Assembly: GCF_005280255.1 (NCBI RefSeq)
Contig: NZ_CP040018.1
Location: 1,984,001 to 2,048,000, forward strand
From: Arthrobacter sp. 24S4-2
GTDB taxonomy: Bacteria > Actinomycetota > Actinomycetes > Actinomycetales > Micrococcaceae
Length of the DNA: 64,000 nucleotides
Reading direction: 5' to 3'
Made by a program: the position numbers and the translations under genes
Notes under the pieces: generated by a model
Databases searched by the model: none
The model's input: the letters and a program-made list of their open reading frames with translations, nothing else
What the model was told of the DNA's origin: nothing
Part shown: piece by piece, positions 23,288 to 32,238 of the stretch
How the letters are laid out: every line of letters starts with the position of its first letter
Numbering within the stretch: position 1 is the first letter of the stretch

Positions 23288-25264
23288 GTGCTGACAATAT
23301 TGAATGCCGTGAAACGGGTACTGGTGGGGAGACCCTTTCGGAACGATCGGCTGGCCCACACGCTGTTGCCCAAGCGGATTGCGCTTCCCGTTTTCGCCTC
23401 CGACGCCCTGTCCTCGGTGGCCTACGCGCCGGACGAAATCCTCCTGACCCTGGCACTGGCGGGAGTCAGTGCGGTGGCGCTGGCGCCGTGGGTGGGCCTG
23501 GCCGTCATGGTGGTTCTGCTCACGGTGGTGGCATCGTATCGGCAGAACGTTCACGCCTACCCGTCCGGCGGCGGCGATTACGAAATAGCCAACGTCAACC
23601 TCGGCAAATACGCCGGACTGACAGTGGCGTCAGCGCTCCTGGTGGACTACGTGCTCACGGTCGCCGTCTCCATGTCCTCAGCGGCGACCTACCTCACCAC
23701 CGCGGTGCCGGCACTTCACGGCCAGCAGGCGATGATTGCCACCGTGGGCGTGGTCATCCTCGCGCTGGTGAATCTTCGCGGGATCAAAGAGGCCGGAAGC
23801 GTCTTCGCGGTTCCCACGTACATCTTCATGGCGTCAATACTCGGAATGACCGCCGTCGGGGTCTTCCAGGCAGTGACCGGCCAACTGGGCGAGGCAGCCT
23901 CTGCCAACTTCACGATTGTGCCCCAGCCCGGATTCGACGAGGGACTGGTGGGACTGGCCGGCGCCTTCCTGCTGCTGCGGGCATTCTCCTCCGGGGCCGC
24001 GGCCCTGACCGGTGTGGAAGCCATCAGCAACGGCGTCCCCAACTTCCGGAAACCCAAGAGCAAGAACGCGGCAACCACCCTCCTCCTGCTGGGCCTCATC
24101 GCCTCCGCCATGCTCGCGGGCATCATCTACCTGGCCAATGCCACCAGGGTGCACATCGTCCTGGATCCCGCCACGGAGTTCCTGCTCAACGGGCAGCCCC
24201 TTCCCGAGAACTACATCCAGAGCCCGGCCATCAGCCAGATCGCCCAGACCATTTTCGGCCCCGGTTCGGTGCTGTTCTACATAGTGGTCGCCGCAACAGG
24301 GGTCATCCTCGTGTTTGCCTCAAACACCGCCTTCAACGGATTCCCCGTTCTGGGGTCCATCCTGGCGCAGGACGGCTACCTCCCGCGGCAGCTGCGGACC
24401 CGCGGTGACCGCCTCGCCTTCAGCAACGGCGTGCTGGCCCTCGCCGCCGGCGCGCTGGTGCTCATCCTCGCGTTCAACGCCGACGTCACCAAGCTCATCC
24501 AGCTGTACATCGTGGGGGTCTTCATTTCGTTCACTGCCAGCCAGATCGGCATGGTCCGGCACTGGGGGCGCGAACTGAAGCTGGCACGGGACAAAGCAGT
24601 CCGCCTCCGGATAATGAAGTCGCGGACCATCAACATGATCGGTTTCGGCATGACCGCCCTGGTCCTGACCATCGTGCTGATCACCAAATTCGAGCAGGGG
24701 GCCTGGATTGCCCTGCTGGCCATGTTCGTGCTCTTCCTCGTCATGTGGAGCATCCGGGCACACTACGACAACGTTGCCAAGGAACTTGCCGTGGACCAGG
24801 ACTCCTCGCCGCGCGCCCTGCCGTCCCGGGTCCATGCAGTGCTCCTGGTGTCGCACGTCCGCAAGCCGGTGCTGAGGGCCCTCGCCTATGCGCGGGCGTC
24901 GCGGCCGTCCCGGCTGGACGCCATCACGGTGGACATCAACTCGGAAGAAACCGCCCACACCTTGGCCGATTGGGAAAAACTGGAAATTCCGGTGCCCCTG
25001 ACCATCCTGGCCAGCCCTTACCGTGAAACCGTGACGCCCATCATGGAATATGTGAAGAACATGCGGCGGGACTCGCCCCGGGACCTGATCGTTGTCTACA
25101 TTCCTGAATATGTGGTGGGCAAATGGTGGGAACAGCTGGTCCACAACCAGACCGCACTGCGCATTAAGACCCGGCTCCACTTCGAGCCGGGAGTCATGGT
25201 GGCCAGTGTTCCCTGGCAGCTCAAATCGTCCGAAGAAGCCAAGAAACTGCAGGATATTCAATGA
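23288..25264 (+). CDS. APC-superfamily permease, KimA-like (probable K+/proton symporter)
   Basis: A 658-residue protein. The first ~480 residues form about 12 membrane helices starting with LPVFASDALSSVAYAPDEILL, the pattern of KimA, a c-di-AMP-controlled K+ importer of the KUP superfamily in Bacillus. YPSGGGDYEIANVNLGK follows in the first loop. The C-terminal ~150 residues are a soluble domain (ALPSRVHAVLLVSHV, RASRPSRLDAITVDINSEE, a USP-like fold). K+ as substrate is inferred from resemblance and from the divergent ceoB-ceoC; an amino-acid substrate is possible. Its stop overlaps the next gene by 4 bp. Confidence 0.85.
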   Translation: MLTILNAVKRVLVGRPFRNDRLAHTLLPKRIALPVFASDALSSVAYAPDEILLTLALAGVSAVALAPWVGLAVMVVLLTVVASYRQNVHAYPSGGGDYEIANVNLGKYAGLTVASALLVDYVLTVAVSMSSAATYLTTAVPALHGQQAMIATVGVVILALVNLRGIKEAGSVFAVPTYIFMASILGMTAVGVFQAVTGQLGEAASANFTIVPQPGFDEGLVGLAGAFLLLRAFSSGAAALTGVEAISNGVPNFRKPKSKNAATTLLLLGLIASAMLAGIIYLANATRVHIVLDPATEFLLNGQPLPENYIQSPAISQIAQTIFGPGSVLFYIVVAATGVILVFASNTAFNGFPVLGSILAQDGYLPRQLRTRGDRLAFSNGVLALAAGALVLILAFNADVTKLIQLYIVGVFISFTASQIGMVRHWGRELKLARDKAVRLRIMKSRTINMIGFGMTALVLTIVLITKFEQGAWIALLAMFVLFLVMWSIRAHYDNVAKELAVDQDSSPRALPSRVHAVLLVSHVRKPVLRALAYARASRPSRLDAITVDINSEETAHTLADWEKLEIPVPLTILASPYRETVTPIMEYVKNMRRDSPRDLIVVYIPEYVVGKWWEQLVHNQTALRIKTRLHFEPGVMVASVPWQLKSSEEAKKLQDIQ

Positions 25265-26595
25265 ACCCCGACACCCAGGCCCGCACGGATACCGACCTCG
25301 TGATGGACATCGGGCCCATCGCCCACGGCGGGCACTGCGTTGCCCGCCATGAGGGACGCGTCGTGTTTGTCCGGCACGCCATTCCCGGCGAAAAAGTCCG
25401 GGTCCGCCTGACCGACTCGGGCGAGGAATCCAAGTTCTGGCGCGCCGACGTCGTGGAAGTGCTTGAGGCATCCCCTGACCGGATGGCCCATTTCTGGCAC
25501 CTGGCCGATTCCCTCCGGGCGTGGTCCCACGGCCACCCGCCGGTGGGCGGCGCGGAGCTGGGCCACGTATCCCTCAGCCGCCAGCGCAGCCTCAAGGGCC
25601 AAGTCCTGGCGGAGCAGTTGAAGCGGCTCGCCGGCGTCGAACGCGTTACGGAAGTGGAAGCTGTCGGGGGAGGCGACGACGGCCTTGGCTGGCGCACGCG
25701 GGCCAGCTTTGCCGTGACCGCGGGAGGGAAGCTGGGCATGCATGCCCACCGGTCCGAGCACGTCATTCCCGTCCGCGAGATGCCGCTGGCCAATGCGGGC
25801 ATCAACGGCCTCCGGCTGTGGGACGTTGACCTGCAGGGAATTGAACGTGTGGAGGTGGCGGCCCCTGCCAACGGGTCGCGGCCGCTCGTGCTGCTGGCCC
25901 CGGCAGCGGGCACCCGTGCCAAGCGCCTCAACGCGATCCTGGCGCAGCTGCCGGCCGACGTCTCCGTGGCAAGTTTTGATCCGGCCAAGGGGGAGGCGCT
26001 GCAGCTGCGCGGCAGGACGTGGGTGCAGGAATCTGCAGCAGGGCACGAGTACCGGGTTACCGGGGAAGGCTTCTGGCAGATCCACCGGGACGCTCCGGAC
26101 ACGCTGGTGGGGGCGGTCAGGGAGTTCCTGCACGACGGCGGTTACCTCGAACCGGGCGCTGTGGTGGCGGACCTGTATGCCGGGGCGGGTCTGTTCACTG
26201 CCGCACTGGCGGATGCCGTGGGGGTCACCGGTTCCGTCCTGTCCGTTGAAGGTTCGCCCGGCACCAGCAGGGACGCGCGAAAGAACCTGCACGGGTCACC
26301 CCAGGTGGAGGTTGTGCAGGGGCGCGTGGAACGGGTGCTGCGGCAGAAGCCCCGAAACTTCGATGCGCTGGTCCTGGACCCGCCGCGAGCCGGGGCCGGC
26401 AAGGCAGTGGTCAGCCAGCTGATCGCTGCAGGCCCCCGCGCCATCGCCTATGTGTCCTGCGATCCGGCGTCCTTCGCCCGTGACGTGGGGTACTTCCAGC
26501 AGGGCGGGTGGAAGCTCGCCGGGCTCCGTGCGTTCGACCTGTATCCGCACACGCACCACATGGAGACGGTGGCGTTGCTGACGCCCCGCGGCTGA
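25261..26595 (+). CDS. SAM-dependent RNA (uracil-5-)methyltransferase, TrmA/RlmCD family with TRAM domain
   Basis: A 444-residue protein. The N-terminal TRAM domain (about 12-70: LVMDIGPIAHGGHCVARHEG, VFVRHAIPGEKV) binds RNA. The C-terminal Rossmann methyltransferase domain (about 270-440) has ADLYAGAGLFT (SAM-binding), LDPPRAGAG (target-base pocket), and the catalytic YVSCDPASFARD with its nucleophilic Cys about residue 400. The four-Cys Fe-S cluster motif of RumA is not seen. It methylates U in rRNA or tRNA; the exact site is unknown. Translationally coupled to the upstream permease, the same order as in mycobacteria. Confidence 0.9.
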   Translation: MNPDTQARTDTDLVMDIGPIAHGGHCVARHEGRVVFVRHAIPGEKVRVRLTDSGEESKFWRADVVEVLEASPDRMAHFWHLADSLRAWSHGHPPVGGAELGHVSLSRQRSLKGQVLAEQLKRLAGVERVTEVEAVGGGDDGLGWRTRASFAVTAGGKLGMHAHRSEHVIPVREMPLANAGINGLRLWDVDLQGIERVEVAAPANGSRPLVLLAPAAGTRAKRLNAILAQLPADVSVASFDPAKGEALQLRGRTWVQESAAGHEYRVTGEGFWQIHRDAPDTLVGAVREFLHDGGYLEPGAVVADLYAGAGLFTAALADAVGVTGSVLSVEGSPGTSRDARKNLHGSPQVEVVQGRVERVLRQKPRNFDALVLDPPRAGAGKAVVSQLIAAGPRAIAYVSCDPASFARDVGYFQQGGWKLAGLRAFDLYPHTHHMETVALLTPRG

Positions 26596-26675
26596 TGTGA
26601 CTAGGATGGGCGTAGTAGTCCCACGTCGCGCGCCGTATTCTCGGCTGACCCCATGCTCTTTTGTATGACCTTGCA

Positions 26676-26697
26676 CTAATTAGGATGACCTAACTAG
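26676..26697. promoter_or_regulatory. Inverted repeat upstream of acnA, probable operator
   Basis: Arms CTAATTAGG and CCTAACTAG separated by ATGA, 8 of 9 pairs matching, centred 63 bp before the acnA start codon. A -35-like TTGCAC (26671-26676) abuts it. The TTAGG-N4-CCTAA core has the DtxR/IdeR half-site words but the wrong spacing, so the regulator is unidentified. Confidence 0.5.
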
Positions 26698-26749
26698 CAA
26701 GCGGTCTACCGCGCGACAAAGATGAAACTGTTGCGAGAGGAGTCCTGCG

Positions 26750-29560
26750 ATGAGCATTGTGGACAGCTTCGGTTCAAAAGGCAAACTTAATGTAGCCGGT
26801 ACCGAATACGAAATTTTCCGGTTGAACTCCGTTGAAGGTGCAGAAAACCTTCCGTTCAGCCTCAAGGTATTGCTTGAAAACCTGTTGAGGACCGAGGACG
26901 GCGCGAACATCACGGCCGATCACGTCCGATCACTGGCCGGCTGGGATCCCAGCGCGGAGCCCGACACTGAAATCCAGTTCACGCCGGCGCGCGTGATCAT
27001 GCAGGACTTCACTGGCGTGCCCTGTGTTGTGGACCTCGCCACCATGCGTGAGGCCGTCAAGGAGTTCGGCGGTGACCCCAAGCGGGTGAACCCCCTGGCG
27101 CCCGCCGAGATGGTGATTGACCACTCGGTGCAGATCGACGTATTCGGTAACTCCGGCGCACTGGAGCGCAACATGGAGATCGAATACCAGCGCAATGGTG
27201 AGCGCTACCAGTTCCTGCGTTGGGGCCAGACCGCGTTTGACGACTTCAAGGTCGTCCCGCCGGGAACCGGCATCGTGCACCAGGTCAACATCGAATACCT
27301 GGCCCGCACCGTGATGACCCGCGAAATTGATGGCGTCCTGCGTGCCTACCCGGACACCTGCGTCGGCACCGACTCGCACACCACCATGGTCAACGGCCTG
27401 GGCGTGCTGGGCTGGGGCGTCGGCGGCATTGAAGCCGAGGCCGCCATGCTTGGCCAGCCGGTTTCCATGCTGATCCCGCGCGTTGTCGGTTTCAAGCTGA
27501 CCGGCTCTATTCCGGCCGGCGCTACCGCCACCGACGTGGTCCTGACCATCACCGAGCAGCTGCGCAAGCACGGAGTTGTGGGCAAGTTCGTGGAGTTCTA
27601 CGGCGAGGGTGTGGCGGCAGTGCCGCTGGCCAACCGCGCCACCATCGGCAACATGAGCCCGGAGTTCGGCTCCACGGCCGCCATGTTCCCGATCGACGAC
27701 GTCACCATCGAGTACCTGCGCCTCACCGGCCGCTCCGAGCAGAACGTCGCACTCGTGGAGGCCTACGCGAAGGAACAGGGCCTCTGGCACGATCCGTCGC
27801 ACGAGATCAAGTTCTCCGAGTACCTCGAGTTGGACCTGTCCACGGTTGTTCCCTCCATCTCCGGCCCGAAGCGTCCCCAGGACCGCATTGAGCTCACGGA
27901 TGCCAAGGAGCAGTTCCGCAAGGACATCCACAACTACGTGAGCATCGAAGACGGCAGCGTGGACGAGTCCCTGGAAGAGTCCTTCCCGGCCTCCGATCCG
28001 CCTTCCTTCACCCACGCTGATTCCCACACCACGGAAACAGCACGCGTTGAATCCGCAGCCAACGGCGCACACGGGCGTCCGTCCACCCCGGTGCACGTTG
28101 TCACCGAAGACGGCCGCGAGTTCGAACTGGACCACGGAGCGGTGTCCATCGCCTCGATCACGTCCTGCACCAACACGTCCAACCCGTCCGTGATGCTCGC
28201 CGCAGCCCTGCTGGCGCGCAACGCCGTGGACAAGGGCCTGACCTCCAAGCCGTGGGTCAAGACCTCCGTGGCTCCCGGTTCCAAGGTAGTCACCGACTAC
28301 TACGAAAAGTCCGGCCTCACCCCCTACCTGGAGAAGCTCGGCTTCTACATTGTGGGCTACGGCTGCGCCACCTGCATCGGCAACTCCGGCCCGCTCGACG
28401 CCGAAATCTCCGAGGCCATCCAGGCCAACGACCTTTCCGTCACCGCCGTGCTGTCCGGTAACCGCAACTTCGAAGGCCGGATCAACCCGGACGTGAAGAT
28501 GAACTACCTGGCCTCCCCGCCGCTGGTCATCGCCTACGCCCTGGCCGGTACCATGGACTTCGACTTCGACACCGACTCGCTCGGCAAGGACGAAGCAGGC
28601 AACGAGGTATTCCTGAAGGACATCTGGCCGAACCCGGTCGAGGTCCAGCAGGTCATCGATTCCTCGATCGACAAGGAAATGTTCGCCCGCGGCTACGAGG
28701 GCGTCTTCGACGGCGACGACCGCTGGAAGGCCCTCGACACCCCGGCCGGCGACACCTTCGCCTGGGACGAGAAGTCCACGTACGTCCGGAAGCCCCCGTA
28801 TTTCGAGGGCATGAAGGCCAAGCCGGAGCCCGTCACGGACATCTCCGGTGCCCGCGTGCTGCTCAAGCTCGGCGATTCCGTCACCACGGACCACATCTCC
28901 CCGGCGGGTTCCTTCAAGTCGGACACCCCGGCCGGCCAGTACCTCCTGGCCAACGGCGTGGAGCGCAAGGACTTCAACTCCTACGGCTCACGCCGTGGCA
29001 ACCACGAGGTCATGATCCGCGGCACCTTCGCGAACATCCGCATCAAGAACCAGCTGCTCGACGGCGTCGAGGGCGGCTTCACCCGCGACTTCACACAGGC
29101 TGACGGCCCACAGGCCTACGTCTACGACGCCGCGCAGAACTACCAGGCAGCCGGCACCCCGCTGGTGGTCCTGGCAGGCAAGGAGTACGGCTCCGGTTCG
29201 TCCCGTGACTGGGCCGCCAAGGGCACGGCGCTCCTGGGCGTCAAGGCCGTTGTGGCCGAAAGCTACGAGCGCATCCACCGCTCCAACCTGATCGGCATGG
29301 GCGTCCTGCCGCTGCAGTTCCCGGCCGGCGAATCAGCCGCCACCCTGGGCCTGACCGGTACGGAAACCTTCGCAGTCGAGGGCGTCACAGCCCTGAACGA
29401 AGGCACCACGCCGAAGACGCTCAAGGTTACGGCCACGGCCGAAGACGGCTCCGCCAAGTCCTTCGATGCGGTTCTCCGCATCGATACCCCGGGCGAGGCT
29501 GACTACTACCGCAACGGCGGCATCCTGCAGTACGTGCTGCGCCAGATCTCCGCCAACTAG
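26750..29560 (+). CDS. acnA: Aconitate hydratase A
   Basis: TCA-cycle enzyme that converts citrate to isocitrate with a [4Fe-4S] cluster. The 936-residue length suits AcnA/IRP1-type enzymes. Cluster cysteines are in SITSCTNTSNP (about 470-475) and YGCATCIGNSGP (about 537-546). The substrate site includes GTDSHTTMVNGLGV and the C-terminal swivelling domain has GKEYGSGSSRDWAAKG. An actinobacterial insertion at about 400-455 is acidic and Ser/Thr-rich and carries EESFPASDPPSFT. A strong GAGAGGAG precedes the ATG. It is monocistronic, ending in a strong hairpin. Confidence 0.97.
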   Translation: MSIVDSFGSKGKLNVAGTEYEIFRLNSVEGAENLPFSLKVLLENLLRTEDGANITADHVRSLAGWDPSAEPDTEIQFTPARVIMQDFTGVPCVVDLATMREAVKEFGGDPKRVNPLAPAEMVIDHSVQIDVFGNSGALERNMEIEYQRNGERYQFLRWGQTAFDDFKVVPPGTGIVHQVNIEYLARTVMTREIDGVLRAYPDTCVGTDSHTTMVNGLGVLGWGVGGIEAEAAMLGQPVSMLIPRVVGFKLTGSIPAGATATDVVLTITEQLRKHGVVGKFVEFYGEGVAAVPLANRATIGNMSPEFGSTAAMFPIDDVTIEYLRLTGRSEQNVALVEAYAKEQGLWHDPSHEIKFSEYLELDLSTVVPSISGPKRPQDRIELTDAKEQFRKDIHNYVSIEDGSVDESLEESFPASDPPSFTHADSHTTETARVESAANGAHGRPSTPVHVVTEDGREFELDHGAVSIASITSCTNTSNPSVMLAAALLARNAVDKGLTSKPWVKTSVAPGSKVVTDYYEKSGLTPYLEKLGFYIVGYGCATCIGNSGPLDAEISEAIQANDLSVTAVLSGNRNFEGRINPDVKMNYLASPPLVIAYALAGTMDFDFDTDSLGKDEAGNEVFLKDIWPNPVEVQQVIDSSIDKEMFARGYEGVFDGDDRWKALDTPAGDTFAWDEKSTYVRKPPYFEGMKAKPEPVTDISGARVLLKLGDSVTTDHISPAGSFKSDTPAGQYLLANGVERKDFNSYGSRRGNHEVMIRGTFANIRIKNQLLDGVEGGFTRDFTQADGPQAYVYDAAQNYQAAGTPLVVLAGKEYGSGSSRDWAAKGTALLGVKAVVAESYERIHRSNLIGMGVLPLQFPAGESAATLGLTGTETFAVEGVTALNEGTTPKTLKVTATAEDGSAKSFDAVLRIDTPGEADYYRNGGILQYVLRQISAN

Positions 29561-29580
29561 CGGAGACCGCAGCACCTGAG

Positions 29581-29629
29581 CAACGCAAAAGCTCCGGCCC
29601 GTCACTGACAGGCCGGAGCTTTTGCGTTG
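29581..29629. terminator. Strong bidirectional hairpin after acnA
   Basis: Perfect 19-bp inverted repeat, arms 29581-29599 and 29611-29629, 11-nt loop. The arms include an AAAA and a TTTT run, so it resembles an intrinsic terminator. It begins 20 bp after the acnA stop. Confidence 0.8.
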
Positions 29630-29707
29630 CCGCGGCCGGGCCCGCGCCCGCCCCGCCTTCGAGGCGGTAGAGTTAAAAGGCATGTCTACCACCCGAAGGA
29701 GGCCCCG

Positions 29708-31681
29708 TTGGGAATTTTGGACACCATCCGGAATCCGCAGGACCTGAGCAAGTTGACCGAAGAACAGCTGTTCCAGCTGGCTGCGGAGGTCAGGAGTTTC
29801 CTGATCGGCAACGTGTCGCAGACGGGTGGCCACCTCGGACCCAACCTTGGGGTAGTGGAACTCACCATCGCCGTGCACCGGATTTTCGACTCTCCCCGCG
29901 ACAGCATCGTTTTTGACACCGGGCACCAGTCGTACGTCCACAAGCTCCTCACCGGACGCCAGGACTTCAGCACCCTTCGCCAGGAAGGCGGGATGTCCGG
30001 CTACCCGGACCGGGCCGAGTCCGAGCACGACATCGTGGAAAGCTCGCACGCCTCCTCCTCGCTGTCCTGGGCCGACGGCATCTCCCGCGCCCGGCAACTG
30101 ACCGGCGACGGTGACCGTTACGTGATTGCCGTGGTGGGCGACGGCGCCCTGACCGGCGGCATGGCCTGGGAGGCCATCAACAACATCGCGGCGGACAAAA
30201 AGCGACGCGTAGTCATCGTCGTCAACGACAACGGCCGGTCCTATGCCCCCACCGTGGGCGGCTTCGCGGACTACCTCGCCTCGCTGCGGCCCACCATCGA
30301 TTCGTTCCGTGCGGCCCCGGCCTACGAGGGCACCATGGACTGGTGGAAGCGGAAGCTCCAAAACGGCGGGCCCGTGGGCCAGTTCACCTACCGGAGCCTG
30401 CACGCCATGAAGAAGGGCATCAAGGACTGGTGGGCTCCCCAAGGCATGTTCGAAGACCTCGGCATGAAGTACATCGGCCCCGTGGACGGCCACAACCTCC
30501 AGGCCATGGAACATGCACTGTCCACGGCCAGGAACTATGCCGGCCCGGTCATCGTGCACGCGATGACCGAAAAGGGCCACGGTTACGCCCCGGCCCGCGC
30601 CCACGAGGCCGACCAGTTCCATGCCGTGGGGATCATCGACCCCGAAACCGGTGTGCCCACGGAGGCCGGCAGTGCCCAGTCCTGGACCTCCGTCTTCGCC
30701 GACGAAATCGCGAACATTGCCGATGAGCGCAAGGACATCGTCGGCATCACCGGCGCCATGCTCATACCTGTCGGCCTGCACAAATTTGCGGCACGGCACC
30801 CGGAACGCGTTTTCGACGTCGGGATTGCCGAGCAGCATGCGCTGACCTCCGCCGCGGGCATGGCGTTCGGCGGACTCCACCCCGTGGTGGCCGTTTACGC
30901 CACGTTCCTGAACCGTGCGTTTGACCAGCTCCTGATGGACGTGGCCCTGCACAAAGCCGGCGTCACCATCGTCCTGGACCGTGCCGGCGTCACCGGGCCG
31001 GACGGCGCCAGCCACCACGGCATGTGGGACATGGCCATGGTGCAGATCGTCCCCGGCCTCCACCTTGCCGCCCCCCGCGACGCGACCAGGCTCCGCGAGG
31101 AACTCCGCGAAGCCGTGGCCATCGAGGATGCCCCCACCGTTGTCCGCTATTCCAAAGGCAGCGTCGGCGCCGAAGTGGAAGCCCTCGAACGCCTCAGCGA
31201 CGGCGTGGATGTGCTGGCCCGCCGTCCTGCAGGCTCCAGCGAAAACGACGTCCTGATTGTCAGCGTGGGTGCCATGTCCGAACTCGCCCTGGACGTTTCC
31301 AACCGCCTCGGTGCCCAGGGGATCAGCTCCACCGTAGTGGACCCCCGCTGGCTGCTGCCGGTCCGGAAATCCATCATCGCGCTTGCTGCCCGCCACCGGC
31401 TGGTCATCTGCATCGAAGACGGCGTCCGCGCCGGCGGTGTGGGCTCACGCATCCGCCAGGAAATGCGTGCCGCCGGTGTGGACACCGCCCTGAACGAGGT
31501 GGGGCTGCCGGTGGAGTTCCTGGACCACGGCACCCGCGCCCAGGTCCTTGAACGCGTCGGGTTGACGGCACGCCAAATCACGCACGACGTCGTGGCGCAG
31601 GTCCTGGGGACCAAGGTGCCTTTCGCACGTCCCCTCCCCGGCCACGAACACCCGACTACGGGCAGCCTGCCAAAACTGTGA
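29708..31681 (+). CDS. dxs: 1-deoxy-D-xylulose-5-phosphate synthase
   Basis: Thiamine-diphosphate enzyme joining pyruvate and glyceraldehyde 3-phosphate at the first step of the MEP isoprenoid pathway. 657 residues. ThDP-binding GDGALTGGMAWEAINN gives the GDG-N27-N motif (about residue 150). VVNDNGRSYAPTVGG follows, and the transketolase pyrimidine domain has DVGIAEQHALTSAAGMA, with the catalytic Glu about residue 374. DRAGVTGPDGASHHGMWD and a C-terminal transketolase domain complete the enzyme. The TTG at 29708 has AAGGAGG 6 bp upstream; an earlier in-frame ATG at 29627 would place residues inside the acnA terminator. Stop overlaps the next gene by 4 bp. Confidence 0.95.
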   Translation: MGILDTIRNPQDLSKLTEEQLFQLAAEVRSFLIGNVSQTGGHLGPNLGVVELTIAVHRIFDSPRDSIVFDTGHQSYVHKLLTGRQDFSTLRQEGGMSGYPDRAESEHDIVESSHASSSLSWADGISRARQLTGDGDRYVIAVVGDGALTGGMAWEAINNIAADKKRRVVIVVNDNGRSYAPTVGGFADYLASLRPTIDSFRAAPAYEGTMDWWKRKLQNGGPVGQFTYRSLHAMKKGIKDWWAPQGMFEDLGMKYIGPVDGHNLQAMEHALSTARNYAGPVIVHAMTEKGHGYAPARAHEADQFHAVGIIDPETGVPTEAGSAQSWTSVFADEIANIADERKDIVGITGAMLIPVGLHKFAARHPERVFDVGIAEQHALTSAAGMAFGGLHPVVAVYATFLNRAFDQLLMDVALHKAGVTIVLDRAGVTGPDGASHHGMWDMAMVQIVPGLHLAAPRDATRLREELREAVAIEDAPTVVRYSKGSVGAEVEALERLSDGVDVLARRPAGSSENDVLIVSVGAMSELALDVSNRLGAQGISSTVVDPRWLLPVRKSIIALAARHRLVICIEDGVRAGGVGSRIRQEMRAAGVDTALNEVGLPVEFLDHGTRAQVLERVGLTARQITHDVVAQVLGTKVPFARPLPGHEHPTTGSLPKL

Positions 31682-32238
31682 TTCCGCACGAGGCCACACC
31701 TCCCGAGAGCCTCAAAGCGGGAGACCTTGTGGTGGCGCGGAACCGCAAGTGGAACGGCGGCGCCCACTGGGTGGTGCCGGGCAGCTATCTGGGCGAGGAC
31801 CGCCACGGCTGGTGGATCTTCCAGCCCAAGGGATCGTTCATCTCACGGCCCGGTGCGGCGTTCCACGCCAGGTCCGACGCCGTGCTGCTCGTTCCCCGGA
31901 CCGGCGACTACGTGGCCACGTTCTACGACGACACGTACCCCGGGGACTTCCGCGTGTACGTTGACCTCGCCGTGGGCCACGGCTGGACCGCTATCAGGCC
32001 CGGGACGTTCGAGTTCCACGTGATCGACATGGACCTGGACGTGATCCGGTCCGTCACCCGCGGCGTCTACGTCGACGACGAAGACGAATTCGCCGAACAC
32101 CAGGTGAGCATGGAGTACCCGAACGAGATCGTGGACCGCATGCTCCAGGAGACAGAACAGCTTTATCAGGCCGTCAAGGCACAGCACGCACCGTTCGACG
32201 GCACAGACGCCGAGTGGTTCAGGAGAGGACGGGCATGA
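31678..32238 (+). CDS. DUF402 domain protein
   Basis: A 186-residue protein of the DUF402 family (FomD/nucleoside-diphosphate phosphatase-like beta barrel). WWIFQPKGSFISRPG and the conserved YVDLAVGH, FEFHVIDMDLDVIRS and QVSMEYPNEIVDRM give a cluster of acidic residues (D-x-D-x-D) that binds divalent metal in relatives such as Ntdp. It probably hydrolyses nucleoside di/triphosphates, but this is inferred. The GTG start overlaps the dxs stop (GTGA), and its own stop overlaps the next start by 4 bp, so translation is coupled. Confidence 0.85.
   Translation: MIPHEATPPESLKAGDLVVARNRKWNGGAHWVVPGSYLGEDRHGWWIFQPKGSFISRPGAAFHARSDAVLLVPRTGDYVATFYDDTYPGDFRVYVDLAVGHGWTAIRPGTFEFHVIDMDLDVIRSVTRGVYVDDEDEFAEHQVSMEYPNEIVDRMLQETEQLYQAVKAQHAPFDGTDAEWFRRGRA

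Noticed and set aside
26676..26697. IdeR/DtxR iron box at acnA
   Set aside because: The half-sites TTAGG and CCTAA are separated by 4 bp, whereas the iron box has 9 bp between these words. It is kept only as an unassigned palindrome.
29682..29747. A 21-codon frame overlapping the dxs start as a leader peptide
   Set aside because: It follows a TAGAGT sequence by 8 bp, but has no regulatory codon bias or attenuator hairpin, and the dxs ribosome site inside it is sufficient.
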